Positions 19,649 through 28,347 of a stretch of 64,000 nt of DNA are shown here, piece after piece. Positions within the stretch are counted from its first letter, which is position 1. Each line of letters opens with the position of its first letter. A program made the position numbers and the translations under genes. Origin of the DNA: JBHJGM01 sp050331815 (GTDB taxonomy: Bacteria > Verrucomicrobiota > Verrucomicrobiia > Opitutales > JBHJGM01); NCBI GenBank assembly GCA_050331815.1, contig JBHJGM010000003.1:1-64000 (forward strand), in the 5' to 3' direction. A model generated the notes under the pieces. The model saw only the letters and a program-made list of their open reading frames with translations. It did no database searches and was not told the origin of the DNA.

Positions 19649-20422
19649 CTACGCGGAGGCTACTACACGCACCGGCAAACCGGCCTCAGCGAGGTGTTGC
19701 TTGGCCTGCGGGATGGTGAACGTGCCAAAGTGAAAGATGGAGGCGGCGAGGACAGCGCTCGCCTGACCTGCCTTCAACACGTGGGCCAGGTGCTCGAGCG
19801 TGCCTGCTCCGCCCGAAGCAATCACCGGCACCGGTACCGCTTCGCTGACGGCGCGCGTGAGTTCTATGTCGTAGCCTGCCTGGGTGCCGTCGGCGTCCAT
19901 GCTGGTGAGCAGGATCTCGCCCGCACCGAGCCGGACTACTTCTTTGGCCCAGGCCACGGCGTCGCGACCAGTTGGCTTACGCCCGCCGTGAGTGAAGACT
20001 TCCCAGCGGTGCTCGCCCGGGATGCGGCGTGCATCGATCGCCACGACGATGCATTGATTGCCGAAGCGCCCCGAGGAGCGCGCCACAAGTTCGGGATCCA
20101 AAACCGCGGCGGTGTTCAGGCTAACCTTGTCCGCCCCGGCATTGAGCATGATGCGGATGTCCTCCACGCTGCGCAGCCCGCCCCCGACGGTCAGCGGCAT
20201 GAAACATTCGGAAGCGGTCCGCTCTACCACATCCAGCAGGATGGCGCGTTCGTCGCTGGAGGCGGTGATGTCGAGAAAGACCAGCTCGTCGGCACCCTGT
20301 TTCTGGTAGGCACGTGCGGATTCCACCGGATCACCGGCGTCGATCAGGTCGACAAAGCGCACGCCCTTGACGACGCGCCCGGCGGTAACGTCCAGGCAGG
20401 GAATGATGCGAACGGAAAGCAC
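19649..20422 (-). CDS. hisF: Imidazole glycerol phosphate synthase subunit HisF
   Basis: Cyclase subunit of imidazole glycerol phosphate synthase, working with the glutaminase HisH to convert PRFAR to IGP and AICAR in histidine synthesis. The (beta-alpha)8 barrel shows MLSVRIIPCLDVTAGRVVKG with catalytic Asp11, VEDIRIMLNAGADKVSLNTAA, the second-half Asp in IVVAIDARR, and EILLTSMDADGTQAGYDIEL, followed by VPVIASGGAGT. Length of 257 residues is standard. No hisH or hisA is next to it, unlike classical his operons. The only same-strand neighbour, six bases upstream, is the frameshifted Uma2 gene. Confidence 0.97.
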   Translation of the reverse strand: MLSVRIIPCLDVTAGRVVKGVRFVDLIDAGDPVESARAYQKQGADELVFLDITASSDERAILLDVVERTASECFMPLTVGGGLRSVEDIRIMLNAGADKVSLNTAAVLDPELVARSSGRFGNQCIVVAIDARRIPGEHRWEVFTHGGRKPTGRDAVAWAKEVVRLGAGEILLTSMDADGTQAGYDIELTRAVSEAVPVPVIASGGAGTLEHLAHVLKAGQASAVLAASIFHFGTFTIPQAKQHLAEAGLPVRVVASA

Positions 20423-20427
20423 GGGAA

Positions 20428-20990
20428 CTATGTCCGCGCGAAAATCGACTCCACGGCAATCGAAAATCCGGGCAGCAGCGGCGAGGTCAGCGCATCGGCC
20501 CCGGTCAGCATCTCAACGGGGCGATCGTCGCGCTCGGCAAAGCGGTAGATGTGAACGGACGCCGCCTCCGGACTGACCAGCCAGAATTCTTTCACGCCGT
20601 GCTGAGCGTAGAGTGCGCGCTTGGGCCCGCGGTCGCGCTCTGACGTGGAGGGCGGGAGAATTTCCACCACCAGGTCGGGCGCACCCTTCACGTAGTCCTC
20701 GATGATTGCCAGGCGCTCTTTGCAAACGAACAGGAGGTCAGGCTGCACGACGTTCTCGTTGTCGAGATAGACATCCAGAGGTGCGGACGAAACCTTACCA
20801 ATTGGATTCGCAGCGAGAAAATTACGTAACTCTGCAAATAACTCACCTAGTATTTCTTGGTGCTGAAATCGTGGAGATGGCGCCATGCTAAGTTCGCCTT
20901 TGCGCAATTCGAAGTATGGGGCCCCTCCGGAAGTTTTTCAAACTCTTCGGCGGTCATGCGCTTGGTCTCGGCTGACTGCGAGATACTCAT
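20428..20990 (-). CDS. Uma2 (DUF820) family nuclease-like protein, frameshifted near N-terminus
   Basis: Restriction-endonuclease-fold protein of the Uma2/DUF820 family. From 20907 down, the frame encodes LRKGELSMAPSPRFQHQEI, then VQPDLLFVC and PDLVVEILPPSTSERDR, the usual PD-(D/E)XK-like core. The family's N-terminal helix is missing from this frame but is found in another: an ATG at 20990 reads MSISQSAETKRM then TAEEFEKLPEG before the frame is lost. The two halves join perfectly as LPEG-APYFELRKGEL if one G is added to the four-G run at 20922-20925 (minus strand). So the full gene is 20428-20990 with one missing base, either a real inactivating deletion or a sequence error. Biological role of the family is unknown. 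Confidence 0.75.
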
Positions 20991-21044
20991 ACTCAGAAAT
21001 TTCCGGCGCTGCCGTCAGGGTCAAGGCGAGGGCGGAAGGCTCCT

Positions 21045-22268
21045 TCAGCTCAGCGGCTCGCTGGCGGAGAAAGCGGCGAGCACCTTGTTCAAATCCACGT
21101 GATCGAGGATCAGTCGCTTGATGATGGGAATTTTGTCGGTGTCCTGCGGCTGTGTCTTGACCGTCATCGAGTTGATGCGCGAGGCGACCGAGTAGCTTTC
21201 CTCGCTGGAGATGACCACTGGTATGTTCGTCTGCGAGAGCATGTCCATCAGCTTGGGATGGGGCAAAATGTTACGTGTGAGGATGATGCCGGAGACCACT
21301 TTCTTGCCGGAGATGCCGGCCTGGGCGATCGCGGAAAAGATGATGTCGTCACGGTCACCGGGCGTGATGATGAGCACGCCGGGCTGCAGGTAATCGATGA
21401 CGCCCTTGGCAGTCATGGCACCGATCACCACGCGCAGGATACGCTCGTTCATGCCCTGCAGCCGTCCGTTCAGCCAGCGGCCGCCGATCTCCTCGACGAT
21501 CTGGGAAAGATTTGGCGAGGTCAGCTGTTTCTGATGCGGCAGGACACCGAGCAGGGGCACGCCGAGGCGCTCCAGTCCCGCTCCTGCGAACTCCCCCACC
21601 GCCTCCAGCTTTTCCGGCACCACCTTGTTGAGGATCGCGCCGATCACGGGGACTTCATACTTGTCAAAGAGCGCCTTGTTCAGGGCGATCTCGTCAATGG
21701 GCCGCCCGATGCCGCCCTGGGCCACGATGATAACCTTGGCCCCGAGGACCTTGGCCACCTGGGCGTTGGACAGGTCGAAGACGGACCCGACCCCGGCATG
21801 CCCGCTGCCTTCGATAATGATGGCATCCTTCTCGTAGGCGGCGCGGTCGAAGGCGCGGCACATTTTGTCGATCAGGATTTTCAGCGAGGGCTCGGGGTCG
21901 CGCAGGTAGCGCCGGGTAAAGCTGCTGTCGACGGCGATGGGGCTCATCGCCTCAATGGGTGTTTCGACGTTGAAAATGCTGTCCAGAAGGAAGGAATCCT
22001 CGTCGATCTTGTGTCCCTTGACCTCGATGAAACGCTGTCCAACGGGCTTAATGTAGCCCACCTTGGGCATCATGCCGCGCAGCGCGCCGTACAGGCCCAG
22101 GCAGGTGGTGGTCTTGCCGTCGTTTTGGCGGGTCGCCGCCACGAAGATGCGCCGCGTGGTGCTGTTGCGTGGGGCTTCCAGCAGTTGCGGGTCTTCCTCC
22201 GCGAAGGGCGACTGCGTGAAAAGCTTGCGCGAGGCGGCCGGGGACGGCGTTGGGGGCGAGGTGGACAT
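21045..22268 (-). CDS. Pta N-terminal-type protein: P-loop (BioD/CobB-like) plus DRTGG domain
   Basis: Protein of 407 residues. After a Pro/Ser-rich leader it has a P-loop RQNDGKTTT (about 47-55) and dethiobiotin-synthetase-like features (KPVGQRF, IIIEGSGHAGVGSVFDLSNA, VIGAILNKV). The C-terminal half resembles a DRTGG domain (IGAMTAKGVIDYLQPGVLIITPGDRDD). This P-loop plus DRTGG pair is the non-catalytic N-terminal half of long E. coli-type phosphotransacetylase, where it affects regulation and oligomerisation. Here it is a separate gene starting nine bases after the catalytic pta, so the two products probably work together (inference). A stand-alone nucleotide-sensing role is the alternative. 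Confidence 0.8.
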   Translation of the reverse strand: MSTSPPTPSPAASRKLFTQSPFAEEDPQLLEAPRNSTTRRIFVAATRQNDGKTTTCLGLYGALRGMMPKVGYIKPVGQRFIEVKGHKIDEDSFLLDSIFNVETPIEAMSPIAVDSSFTRRYLRDPEPSLKILIDKMCRAFDRAAYEKDAIIIEGSGHAGVGSVFDLSNAQVAKVLGAKVIIVAQGGIGRPIDEIALNKALFDKYEVPVIGAILNKVVPEKLEAVGEFAGAGLERLGVPLLGVLPHQKQLTSPNLSQIVEEIGGRWLNGRLQGMNERILRVVIGAMTAKGVIDYLQPGVLIITPGDRDDIIFSAIAQAGISGKKVVSGIILTRNILPHPKLMDMLSQTNIPVVISSEESYSVASRINSMTVKTQPQDTDKIPIIKRLILDHVDLNKVLAAFSASEPLS

Positions 22269-22277
22269 CGTCTTCGC

Positions 22278-23327
22278 TTACGTCGCTGGGGATTTCTCCA
22301 TCGGGTAAAGCAGGTGTAGGTCGACAGCCTGGGCGGCGGCCAGCACTGTGGTGCCAAAAATGTCGTGCGCGCTGGCCCCCCGGGAAATCTCGGCGGCGGG
22401 CTTGCTGAGTCCGGTTAGAATCTGGCCGTACGAGCGCGCGCCACTGGTGATTTGAATCAGCTTCGAGGCGATGTTGCCGCTGTTCAAATCGGGGAAAATC
22501 AGCACATTAGCCTGGCCGGCGACTGAGCCTTCGATGTTCTTGACCTTGGCCGTTTCCGGGTCGAGGGCGGCGTCGGCCTGAAGTTCGCCGTCGATGTCTA
22601 CGTCGAGGTTGTGTCGACGGGCCTTCTCCCGGGCCAGGGAGGTGGCGGCCTGCATCCGCGAGATGGATGTGCGCTTCGGGTTTGAGGCCTTGGATGAATA
22701 GCTTAGCAACGCTACGCGCGGACGCACGTTGGTCAGGTGTCGGGCGAGCGTGGCGGTGGTCACGGCGATGTCCGATAGCTGTGTCTCGTCGGGTTCGGGG
22801 ATAACACCGCAATCAGCCAGAAACAGTACGCCGTCCACCCCCAGCCCGGATTCTTCCAACTCTAGAATGAGCATCGAGGAGGCGGTCTTCACGTCTTCCT
22901 GCAGCGGAATGATCTGAAAGAGCGGGCGCAGGGCGCTAGAGGCCGAGATGGTCGCCCCGGAGATCACGGCGTCCGCACCACCGGTGGCCAGCATCAGCGT
23001 GGCAAAGTAGTTGTTGTTGGTTACGTACTCCAGCGCCTCGCGGTCAGCCATACCGCGGAAACGCCGCAGACCCTGAAATTTCTGGCAGAAGCCGTCGAGC
23101 TCGTCGCTGCGCGCAGGCTCGATCACACGAATGCCATCGAGGCGAACGTTCAGCAGCGCCGCGTTTTCCTTGATCTGGGTGCGGTCCCCTAAAAGGATGG
23201 GTATGCCCAGCCGCTTGGTTGCGAACTGGCGGGCAGCCTGCAGGATGCGCGGGTCGCCGCCTTCAGGGAAGACCACGCGCTTGGGATGGTTTTGCAGGCG
23301 AATCGACAGACGTTGAATCAAGGACAT
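22278..23327 (-). CDS. pta: Phosphate acetyltransferase, catalytic domain only
   Basis: PTA_PTB-fold enzyme of 349 residues interconverting acetyl-CoA and acetyl phosphate. Typical family motifs are visible: RVVFPEGGDPRILQAARQF, GGADAVISGATISASSALRP, VLFLADCGVIPEPDETQLSDIA, RVALLSYSSKAS, ELQADAALDPETAKVK and NVLIFPDLNSGNIASKLIQ. It lacks the N-terminal P-loop/DRTGG half of long Pta proteins, which is instead the next gene on the transcript. No ackA is adjacent. Its start faces murJ across about 100 bases. Some short PTA-domain proteins act on other acyl groups, but this one has good Pta features. Confidence 0.93.
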   Translation of the reverse strand: MSLIQRLSIRLQNHPKRVVFPEGGDPRILQAARQFATKRLGIPILLGDRTQIKENAALLNVRLDGIRVIEPARSDELDGFCQKFQGLRRFRGMADREALEYVTNNNYFATLMLATGGADAVISGATISASSALRPLFQIIPLQEDVKTASSMLILELEESGLGVDGVLFLADCGVIPEPDETQLSDIAVTTATLARHLTNVRPRVALLSYSSKASNPKRTSISRMQAATSLAREKARRHNLDVDIDGELQADAALDPETAKVKNIEGSVAGQANVLIFPDLNSGNIASKLIQITSGARSYGQILTGLSKPAAEISRGASAHDIFGTTVLAAAQAVDLHLLYPMEKSPAT

Positions 23328-23428
23328 GGCTCGGAAAGAACGCTGATGTTGGCCAGGAGTTTGGAAGTTCGCCCAGCGTTGTGCAACAGGGAAACCGGTG
23401 GTTGCCGAGAGCCCGGCCTACGACGCTG

Positions 23429-24985
23429 ATGGCTGCGCATTTGAGGAGCATGGCCGCGGTGGCGGTCTCGACGCTGGGCTCGCGTTTGCTGGGCCTGTTG
23501 CGGGACATGCTGCTATTTGCCGTGCTGGGGGCGGGGGCACTCAGTTCGGCGTTCCTGATCGCTTTTACCATCCCCAACCTCTTTCGGCGGCTGCTGGGCG
23601 AGGGTGCGCTGACGTCGGCTTTTGTACCCGTGATGACCGAAGCCACCGAAGCCGAGGGGAAGGAACGAGGCTTCCTTTTTCTGAACCGAGTACTGACGCG
23701 CTTGCTGGGGCTGTTGCTTGTTTTGGTGGTGTTGCTGGCGGTGGGTTACCTGTTGCTGGCGTTGTTCCCGCTGGAGGGCGAACGTTGGGATCTGGCCAAG
23801 CATTTTGGGCCGTTGCTCGCGCCGTACCTGGCCCTGGTCTGCCTGGCGGCGGTTTTGGGTGCGGCGCTGAATGTGCTCGGGGGTTTTACCCTGGCGGCGT
23901 TATCCGCGGTCTGGCTCAACCTCTCGATGATCGTGGCGCTGGGCGTTTTTGGTTACGCGCTTGGCGAGACGCCCGAAGTGCGGGCGCGCTGGCTCTGCCT
24001 CGGGGTGCTGGTGGGCGGGGTGCTGCAGGTTGCACTCCCGGCGCTGGCCCTTTTCCGACATGGTTGGCGACCCAGAGCGGATGTGCGCGGCAGCGAACAT
24101 TTGTCAGAGTTGCATCGGCTTTTTCTGCCGGGGCTGCTCGGCGCGGGTATCGTGCAGATCAACATCGCCGTGTCGCGTCTGCTTGCTTTTGGTGTCAGTG
24201 AAGCCGCTGTCGCGCAGTTGTACCTTGCCAACCGTCTGGTCGAACTGCCGATGGGCCTGTTTGCCATCGCCATCACCACGGTGGCCTTTCCGCGAATCGC
24301 GCGTTTTCAGGCCCAGGGCAACGCGGAGGGCGTGCGCCAGGCCTACGGCGAAGGTGTCGGGTTGATCCACGCACTGACCTTTCCCGCCGCGGCCGGATTG
24401 TTTATTCTGGCCGAACCGATCCTGCGCACGCTCTTTGAGTGGGGACGTTTTGATGCAGCCGACGTGGAGGCCACCGCAACGTTGCTGCGCGTCTTTGCAC
24501 TGACCGTGCCGCTGTATTCGCTGACGTCTTTCTGCACGCGCGCGTTTCACGCGATGAAGGATACGCGTTTTCCGGTGAGGGTGGCCTTTGTGGCCTTCGT
24601 GGTGAATACCGCCGCCTCGCTGGCGTTGATGGGCCCTCTAGGCGCGCTCGGCCTGGCACTGGCAAATTTGCTTTCGGTCCTGCTGCAGGTGATCCTGCTG
24701 GGCGAGGGACTGATGAAGCGGATTCCCCAGGCCAGCCGACTGAGCCAGTTGCGCGGATTGCTTCCCATTGTGGCGGCAACCGCGACTCTTGCGCTGGTCG
24801 CCTGTTACGGGTGGTTGCTGCTGCAAAACAACATCGCCGACGCCAAGCAAGCGGCGTTGGCGGCGGTTGGCGGACTGATTCCGCTGGCAGCGACAGTGTA
24901 TTTTGCCGTCCTGCTGGCGCTGTCGCCGGGCTTTCGGCGTTTGCTGCCCGCGCTGCGGCGCCCTGCACGGGTTAAAACGCCGTAA
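23429..24985 (+). CDS. murJ: Lipid II flippase MurJ
   Basis: Polytopic membrane protein of the MATE/MOP superfamily (518 residues, about 14 hydrophobic segments) that moves lipid II across the inner membrane for peptidoglycan synthesis. The opening AAVAVSTLGSRLLGLLRDML and the AFLIAFTIPNLFRRLLGEGA motif, followed by LTSAFVPV, are diagnostic. ELPMGLFAIAITTVAFPRIA and YSLTSFCTRAFHAMKDTRFP follow as expected. I start at the ATG at 23429; the longer frame back to 23219 would run antisense through pta and has no similarity. Divergent from pta. Undecaprenyl carrier for its substrate comes from uppS in this window. Confidence 0.95.
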   Translation: MAAHLRSMAAVAVSTLGSRLLGLLRDMLLFAVLGAGALSSAFLIAFTIPNLFRRLLGEGALTSAFVPVMTEATEAEGKERGFLFLNRVLTRLLGLLLVLVVLLAVGYLLLALFPLEGERWDLAKHFGPLLAPYLALVCLAAVLGAALNVLGGFTLAALSAVWLNLSMIVALGVFGYALGETPEVRARWLCLGVLVGGVLQVALPALALFRHGWRPRADVRGSEHLSELHRLFLPGLLGAGIVQINIAVSRLLAFGVSEAAVAQLYLANRLVELPMGLFAIAITTVAFPRIARFQAQGNAEGVRQAYGEGVGLIHALTFPAAAGLFILAEPILRTLFEWGRFDAADVEATATLLRVFALTVPLYSLTSFCTRAFHAMKDTRFPVRVAFVAFVVNTAASLALMGPLGALGLALANLLSVLLQVILLGEGLMKRIPQASRLSQLRGLLPIVAATATLALVACYGWLLLQNNIADAKQAALAAVGGLIPLAATVYFAVLLALSPGFRRLLPALRRPARVKTP

Positions 24986-25484
24986 AAATGAGTCCCGCGA
25001 ATAGCCGATGCCTGCCTTTATCAGGCGAGAGGGCAGGGGGCCGACAATTGAAAAGGCCTGGTTAACTACTTGACGCTGAGATTCTTGGGGGCGATGAGCC
25101 ACGCGCCACAGGATACTTCGACCGGGGGACGAAACGAGGGTGCGGCACACCCACTACGTGCGTGTGATAAAAACGAAAAGCCTGTGGCCGACTTAGACCG
25201 CGGACCCTGTTCGCCGTGTACTCCAAGCAACCCTACCACTACCCCAAGCCGACGGGCCTGCACTTCAACGTGGGGTGTGCAAAGATATGCCGGTTGTACA
25301 CCCAGTATTACCGCACGGACATGCAGCGTTGGGCGGATGGTTTTAAGGACGACCTGGCGCTGCACTGCGGCACGGGCAAACTTTCAACCCCGGCTAGCTA
25401 CCAGTCTTCGAAGTATAAGAAGTCCCCGACCTACGCAGTTTCGGCCAGGGACTTGAAAATGAAAACTTGCGGGAGTGGAAAGCC
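24986..25484. other. Intergenic stretch between murJ and sod
   Basis: About 500 bases with no recognised gene. The first 80 bases contain a weak GCCTG/CAGGC hairpin without a T run. From about 25216 the plus-strand frame shows fairly GC-rich third positions over some 55 codons and is listed separately as a doubtful small gene. Other frames here (plus 25070-25456, minus 25066-25365) look like chance openings. No transposase remnant or repeat was noticed. Confidence 0.4.
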
Positions 25485-25488
25485 TTAG
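25216..25488 (+). CDS. Doubtful small ORF, unrecognised
   Basis: Open frame of 90 residues from a GTG at 25216, ending four bases inside the convergent sod gene. The first ~55 codons use GC-ending codons like real genes of this genome and give a sequence rich in Tyr, His and Cys (for example YHYPKPTGLHFNVGCAKI). The last 30 codons look random. There is no Shine-Dalgarno, signal peptide or known motif. It may be the decayed remnant of a gene, or a chance frame. No function is proposed. Confidence 0.25.
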   Translation: MYSKQPYHYPKPTGLHFNVGCAKICRLYTQYYRTDMQRWADGFKDDLALHCGTGKLSTPASYQSSKYKKSPTYAVSARDLKMKTCGSGKP

Positions 25489-26123
25489 GCCGTCGCCTTG
25501 GCGTAGCGTTCGCCTACGGCATCCCAGTCAACCACGTTCCAGAAGGCGGAGATGTAGTCGGGACGCTTGTTCTGGTAATTCAGGTAATAGGCGTGCTCCC
25601 AGACGTCGAGGCCGAGGATGGGCGTGCCGAAGCACTCGCCGCCGATAACACTTTTGGGCATCAGCGGGCTGTCCTGATTGGGGGTGGAGCCTACCGCTAG
25701 TTTTTTGTCAGCGGTGACAACGAGCCAGGCCCAGCCGCTGCCGAAACGTGTGGCGCCCGCGTTGGCAAAGCTCTCCTTGAATTTCTCGAAGCCGCCGAGT
25801 TCGCTGTCGATGGCCGAAGCCAGCGCGCCACTCGGGTTACCGCCCTTGCCCGGTCCCATGATGGTCCAGAACAGGGCGTGGTTGGCGTGGCCACCGCCGT
25901 TGTTACGCACGGCTCCGCGAATACTTTCGGGCACCGCGTCGAGCTTGGCCACGAGTGTTTCAATGTCGGCGGGGGCGTCGTAGCTAGCGCCGGAAATCGC
26001 GTCGTTCACCTTGGTCACGTAAGCGTTGTGGTGCTTGCCGTGGTGGATCTCCATGGTCTTGGCGTCGATGTGCGGCTCGAGCGCGGCGGGAGCGTAGGGA
26101 AGGTCCGGAAGTGTGTATGCCAT
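25485..26123 (-). CDS. sodA: Superoxide dismutase, Fe/Mn family
   Basis: Metal superoxide dismutase of 212 residues, converting superoxide to oxygen and peroxide. The metal ligands are all visible: the first His in MEIHHGKHHNAYV, the second in GGHANHALFWTIM, and Asp and His in LGLDVWEHAYYLNYQNKRPDY. The GGHANHALFW and FGSGWAWLVV contexts point to the Mn or cambialistic type rather than strict Fe, though this is not conclusive. No signal peptide, so cytoplasmic. Start is the ATG at 26123 (MAYTLPDLPYAP), the usual family start. It follows tadA by about 60 bases on the same strand. Confidence 0.95.
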   Translation of the reverse strand: MAYTLPDLPYAPAALEPHIDAKTMEIHHGKHHNAYVTKVNDAISGASYDAPADIETLVAKLDAVPESIRGAVRNNGGGHANHALFWTIMGPGKGGNPSGALASAIDSELGGFEKFKESFANAGATRFGSGWAWLVVTADKKLAVGSTPNQDSPLMPKSVIGGECFGTPILGLDVWEHAYYLNYQNKRPDYISAFWNVVDWDAVGERYAKATA

Positions 26124-26182
26124 GATGGTTTCTTGTCTGTATTGAATGTGTTGAAGTCGAGTGTGTTGGTAATGCAAGGGCA

Positions 26183-26749
26183 TTACGCAAGCCCGTCAAC
26201 CTCGGGCCGGTCTTTTCGCTTTAACCTGAAAAAAGTCTGCAGCAGTTCTTTGCATTCTGCTTCGAGCACACCGCTGCGGACCTTCAGCCGATGGTTCAGG
26301 CCGGGCACTTCGTGCAGCGACGTTGCCCCGCCGAGGCAGCCCATCTTCGGGTCTCTGACCGCGTAGATGACCTCCTTAAGGCGGGCCATGATGCTGGCTC
26401 CTGAGCACATCGGGCAGGGCTCCTTGGTCACGAAGAGTCGCGCGCCGTTGAGCCGCCAGTCACCGATGGCGCGAGCGGCTTGCGTGATAGCAAGGATCTC
26501 CGCGTGGGCGGTCGGGTCAGCAGCACCGGCCACCTGATTGTGGGCCGCCCCCACGACATACCCGCCGCACTCGATCACCGCGCCGATGGGCACCTCATTG
26601 CGTCGCCAGGCATCGATGGCCTGATTGAAGGCGAGCTTCATGAAAAAGGTGTCGTCGCGCTGAAGCTGCGAGGGAAAGAGCTTCTCGAAGGGGCACTCCG
26701 GCGGAGCCGGCGCAGCTTGTGTGGCGTCTTCAAAAGGATCGGGATACAC
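26183..26749 (-). CDS. tadA: tRNA-specific adenosine deaminase TadA
   Basis: Zinc cytidine-deaminase-fold enzyme that converts wobble A34 to inosine in tRNA-Arg(ACG). The core begins at FFMKLAFNQAIDAWRRNEVP, with zinc and catalytic residues in PTAHAEILAI and KEPCPMCSGASIMAR. The start is uncertain. The core would begin near the ATG at 26641, but about ten residues before it are usually present and no start codon lies between 26641 and a GTG at 26749, which I use; a TTG at 26803 is also open. The resulting Pro/Ala-rich leader is unusual. Divergent from infA and upstream of sod on the same strand. Confidence 0.9.
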   Translation of the reverse strand: MYPDPFEDATQAAPAPPECPFEKLFPSQLQRDDTFFMKLAFNQAIDAWRRNEVPIGAVIECGGYVVGAAHNQVAGAADPTAHAEILAITQAARAIGDWRLNGARLFVTKEPCPMCSGASIMARLKEVIYAVRDPKMGCLGGATSLHEVPGLNHRLKVRSGVLEAECKELLQTFFRLKRKDRPEVDGLA

Positions 26750-26844
26750 GGCGAAGAAATCTTTCTTTTGGGCGCACTTGCGGTATACTCTGCTGTTTTC
26801 CAAGAAGAATAATCAGACAAACACAGGACTCACTCACATCACTT

Positions 26845-27114
26845 ATGGCAGATGATGCAATCGAAGTAGAGGGCAAGATTAGCGCGGTGCTGCCCGGCAC
26901 AACTTTTCGCGTGAAGCTTGAAAACGGGCACGAGGTGCTCGCGCACATATCCGGCAAGCTGCGCAAAAACTTTATCAAGCTGACCACCGGCGATATGGTC
27001 AAAATGGAGATGAGTCCTTACGACCTGGAGAAAGCGCGTATCACCTACCGCCTGCGCAACGCCAACTCTCAGCGCAACGCGCCCCGTCGTTCCTACGGCC
27101 CGCGTCGCCGATAG
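26845..27114 (+). CDS. infA: Translation initiation factor IF-1
   Basis: S1/OB-fold initiation factor that occupies the ribosomal A site during initiation with IF-2 and IF-3. The protein (89 residues) reads DDAIEVEGKISAVLPGTTFR, then HISGKLRKNFIKLTTGDMV and YDLEKARITYRLRN, the standard family sequence. A basic tail ending RRSYGPRRR extends past the usual 72-residue length. The ATG at 26845 is chosen over upstream frame openings. A TATACT -10-like hexamer at 26784-26789 lies about 56 bases upstream, but no convincing -35 is seen. IF-2 (infB) is encoded further along in this window. Confidence 0.95.
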   Translation: MADDAIEVEGKISAVLPGTTFRVKLENGHEVLAHISGKLRKNFIKLTTGDMVKMEMSPYDLEKARITYRLRNANSQRNAPRRSYGPRRR

Positions 27115-27198
27115 TCCGCGAACGCGCCAGGCGTCGACGTTGTGTAAAATCTCTTAGCCGGTGTTGCGATTTGCCCGGCAGGCGGCTTGTTGCGGGCA

Positions 27199-28299
27199 AT
27201 GACACAAACCGCAACGCCACTGATGGAGCCCTTCACGATGGGCTCGCTTACTTTGAATAATCGCGTGGTCCTCGCGCCGATGACCCGCGCCCGCTCGGGT
27301 TCGGACCGTGTGCCCAACGCGTTGATGGCCGAATACTACGCCCAGCGCGCGGGAGCCGGGCTTGTCTTGACGGAGGCCACCACGATTTCCAAGCAGGCGC
27401 GCGGCTGGGTGAATTCGCCTGGTATTTACACGGATGCCCAGGCCGAGGCCTGGAAAGCAGTTGTCGAGGCCGTCCATGCCAAAGGCACGCCGATTTTCCT
27501 GCAGCTGTGGCACTGCGGGCGTGCTTCGCACAGCTCGTTTCAAGAAGATGGTTCGCTGCCGGTTGCGCCATCGGCCATCAAGCACGGTGGGGAGTACGTC
27601 CACACGCCAGAGGGCAAGCAGCCTTACGAGACCCCACGCGCACTGGAAACCGACGAGTTACCCGGTTTGGTGGAAGATTATCGCAAGGCCGCGGAGCGGG
27701 CCAAGGCGGCAGGATTTGACGGGGTGGAGGTGCATGGGGCCAATGGTTACCTGCTCGACCAGTTTTTGCAGTCGCGCACCAACGAGCGCACCGATGCCTA
27801 CGGCGGCTCGGTCGAAAACCGCTACCGCCTGCTGGGTGAAGTCGTCCAGGCCGTGACTACGGTCTTTCCGGCCGAACGCGTCGGTGTGCGCCTCTCGCCC
27901 AACGGTAATTTCAATGACATGGGCTCACCCGACTTCCGGGAAACATTCACCTACGCCGCCAAGCAGCTGGATGGTTTCGGCTTGGCCTACCTGCATGTGA
28001 TGGATGGCTTGGCCTTCGGCTACCACGAGCTGGGCGAGCCGATGACCCTGAAAGAGTTTCGGGGGCTGTTTTCCGCTCCGTTGATGGGCAACTGCGGCTA
28101 CGACCAGGCCGAAGCCGAGACCCGCCTCAAGGACGGCGACACGGACTTGATCGCCTTCGGACGTCCCTACATCAGCAACCCGGACCTGCCCGCGCGCTTC
28201 GCCAACGGTTGGCCGCTCAACGAAGATGCGCCGGTGGATGTCTGGTACGCTGATATTGGCGCGAAGGGCTACACGGATTTTCCGACCTATCAGGCCTGA
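27199..28299 (+). CDS. Old Yellow Enzyme family alkene reductase (NADH:flavin oxidoreductase)
   Basis: FMN-dependent TIM-barrel oxidoreductase of 366 residues, in the family of NemA and OYE, which reduces activated C=C bonds of enones, nitroesters or maleimides. Visible motifs: NRVVLAPMTRARS at the N-terminus, FLQLWHCGRASH, the substrate-binding His/Asn pair with FMN contacts in VEVHGANGYLLDQFLQSRTN, then ERTDAYGGSVENRYR, and the late phosphate-binding GNCGYD and AFGRPYISNPDLP. Start is the ATG at 27199. It stands alone between infA and aroQ. The in vivo substrate cannot be told; family members often act in detoxification. Confidence 0.92.
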   Translation: MTQTATPLMEPFTMGSLTLNNRVVLAPMTRARSGSDRVPNALMAEYYAQRAGAGLVLTEATTISKQARGWVNSPGIYTDAQAEAWKAVVEAVHAKGTPIFLQLWHCGRASHSSFQEDGSLPVAPSAIKHGGEYVHTPEGKQPYETPRALETDELPGLVEDYRKAAERAKAAGFDGVEVHGANGYLLDQFLQSRTNERTDAYGGSVENRYRLLGEVVQAVTTVFPAERVGVRLSPNGNFNDMGSPDFRETFTYAAKQLDGFGLAYLHVMDGLAFGYHELGEPMTLKEFRGLFSAPLMGNCGYDQAEAETRLKDGDTDLIAFGRPYISNPDLPARFANGWPLNEDAPVDVWYADIGAKGYTDFPTYQA

Positions 28300-28347
28300 A
28301 GACGTAAGTCCTTGTCAATCTGCTCGCTCCGCGCTTTCTTGGGCGCG

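Noticed and set aside
21099..22319. 406-residue plus-strand open frame
   Set aside because: Antisense to the P-loop/DRTGG gene, with low-complexity His/Asp/Gly-rich composition typical of shadows.
26761..26789. Full sigma70 promoter for infA
   Set aside because: TATACT at 26784-26789 is good, but no -35 resembling TTGACA lies 16-18 bases upstream, so it is mentioned only under infA.
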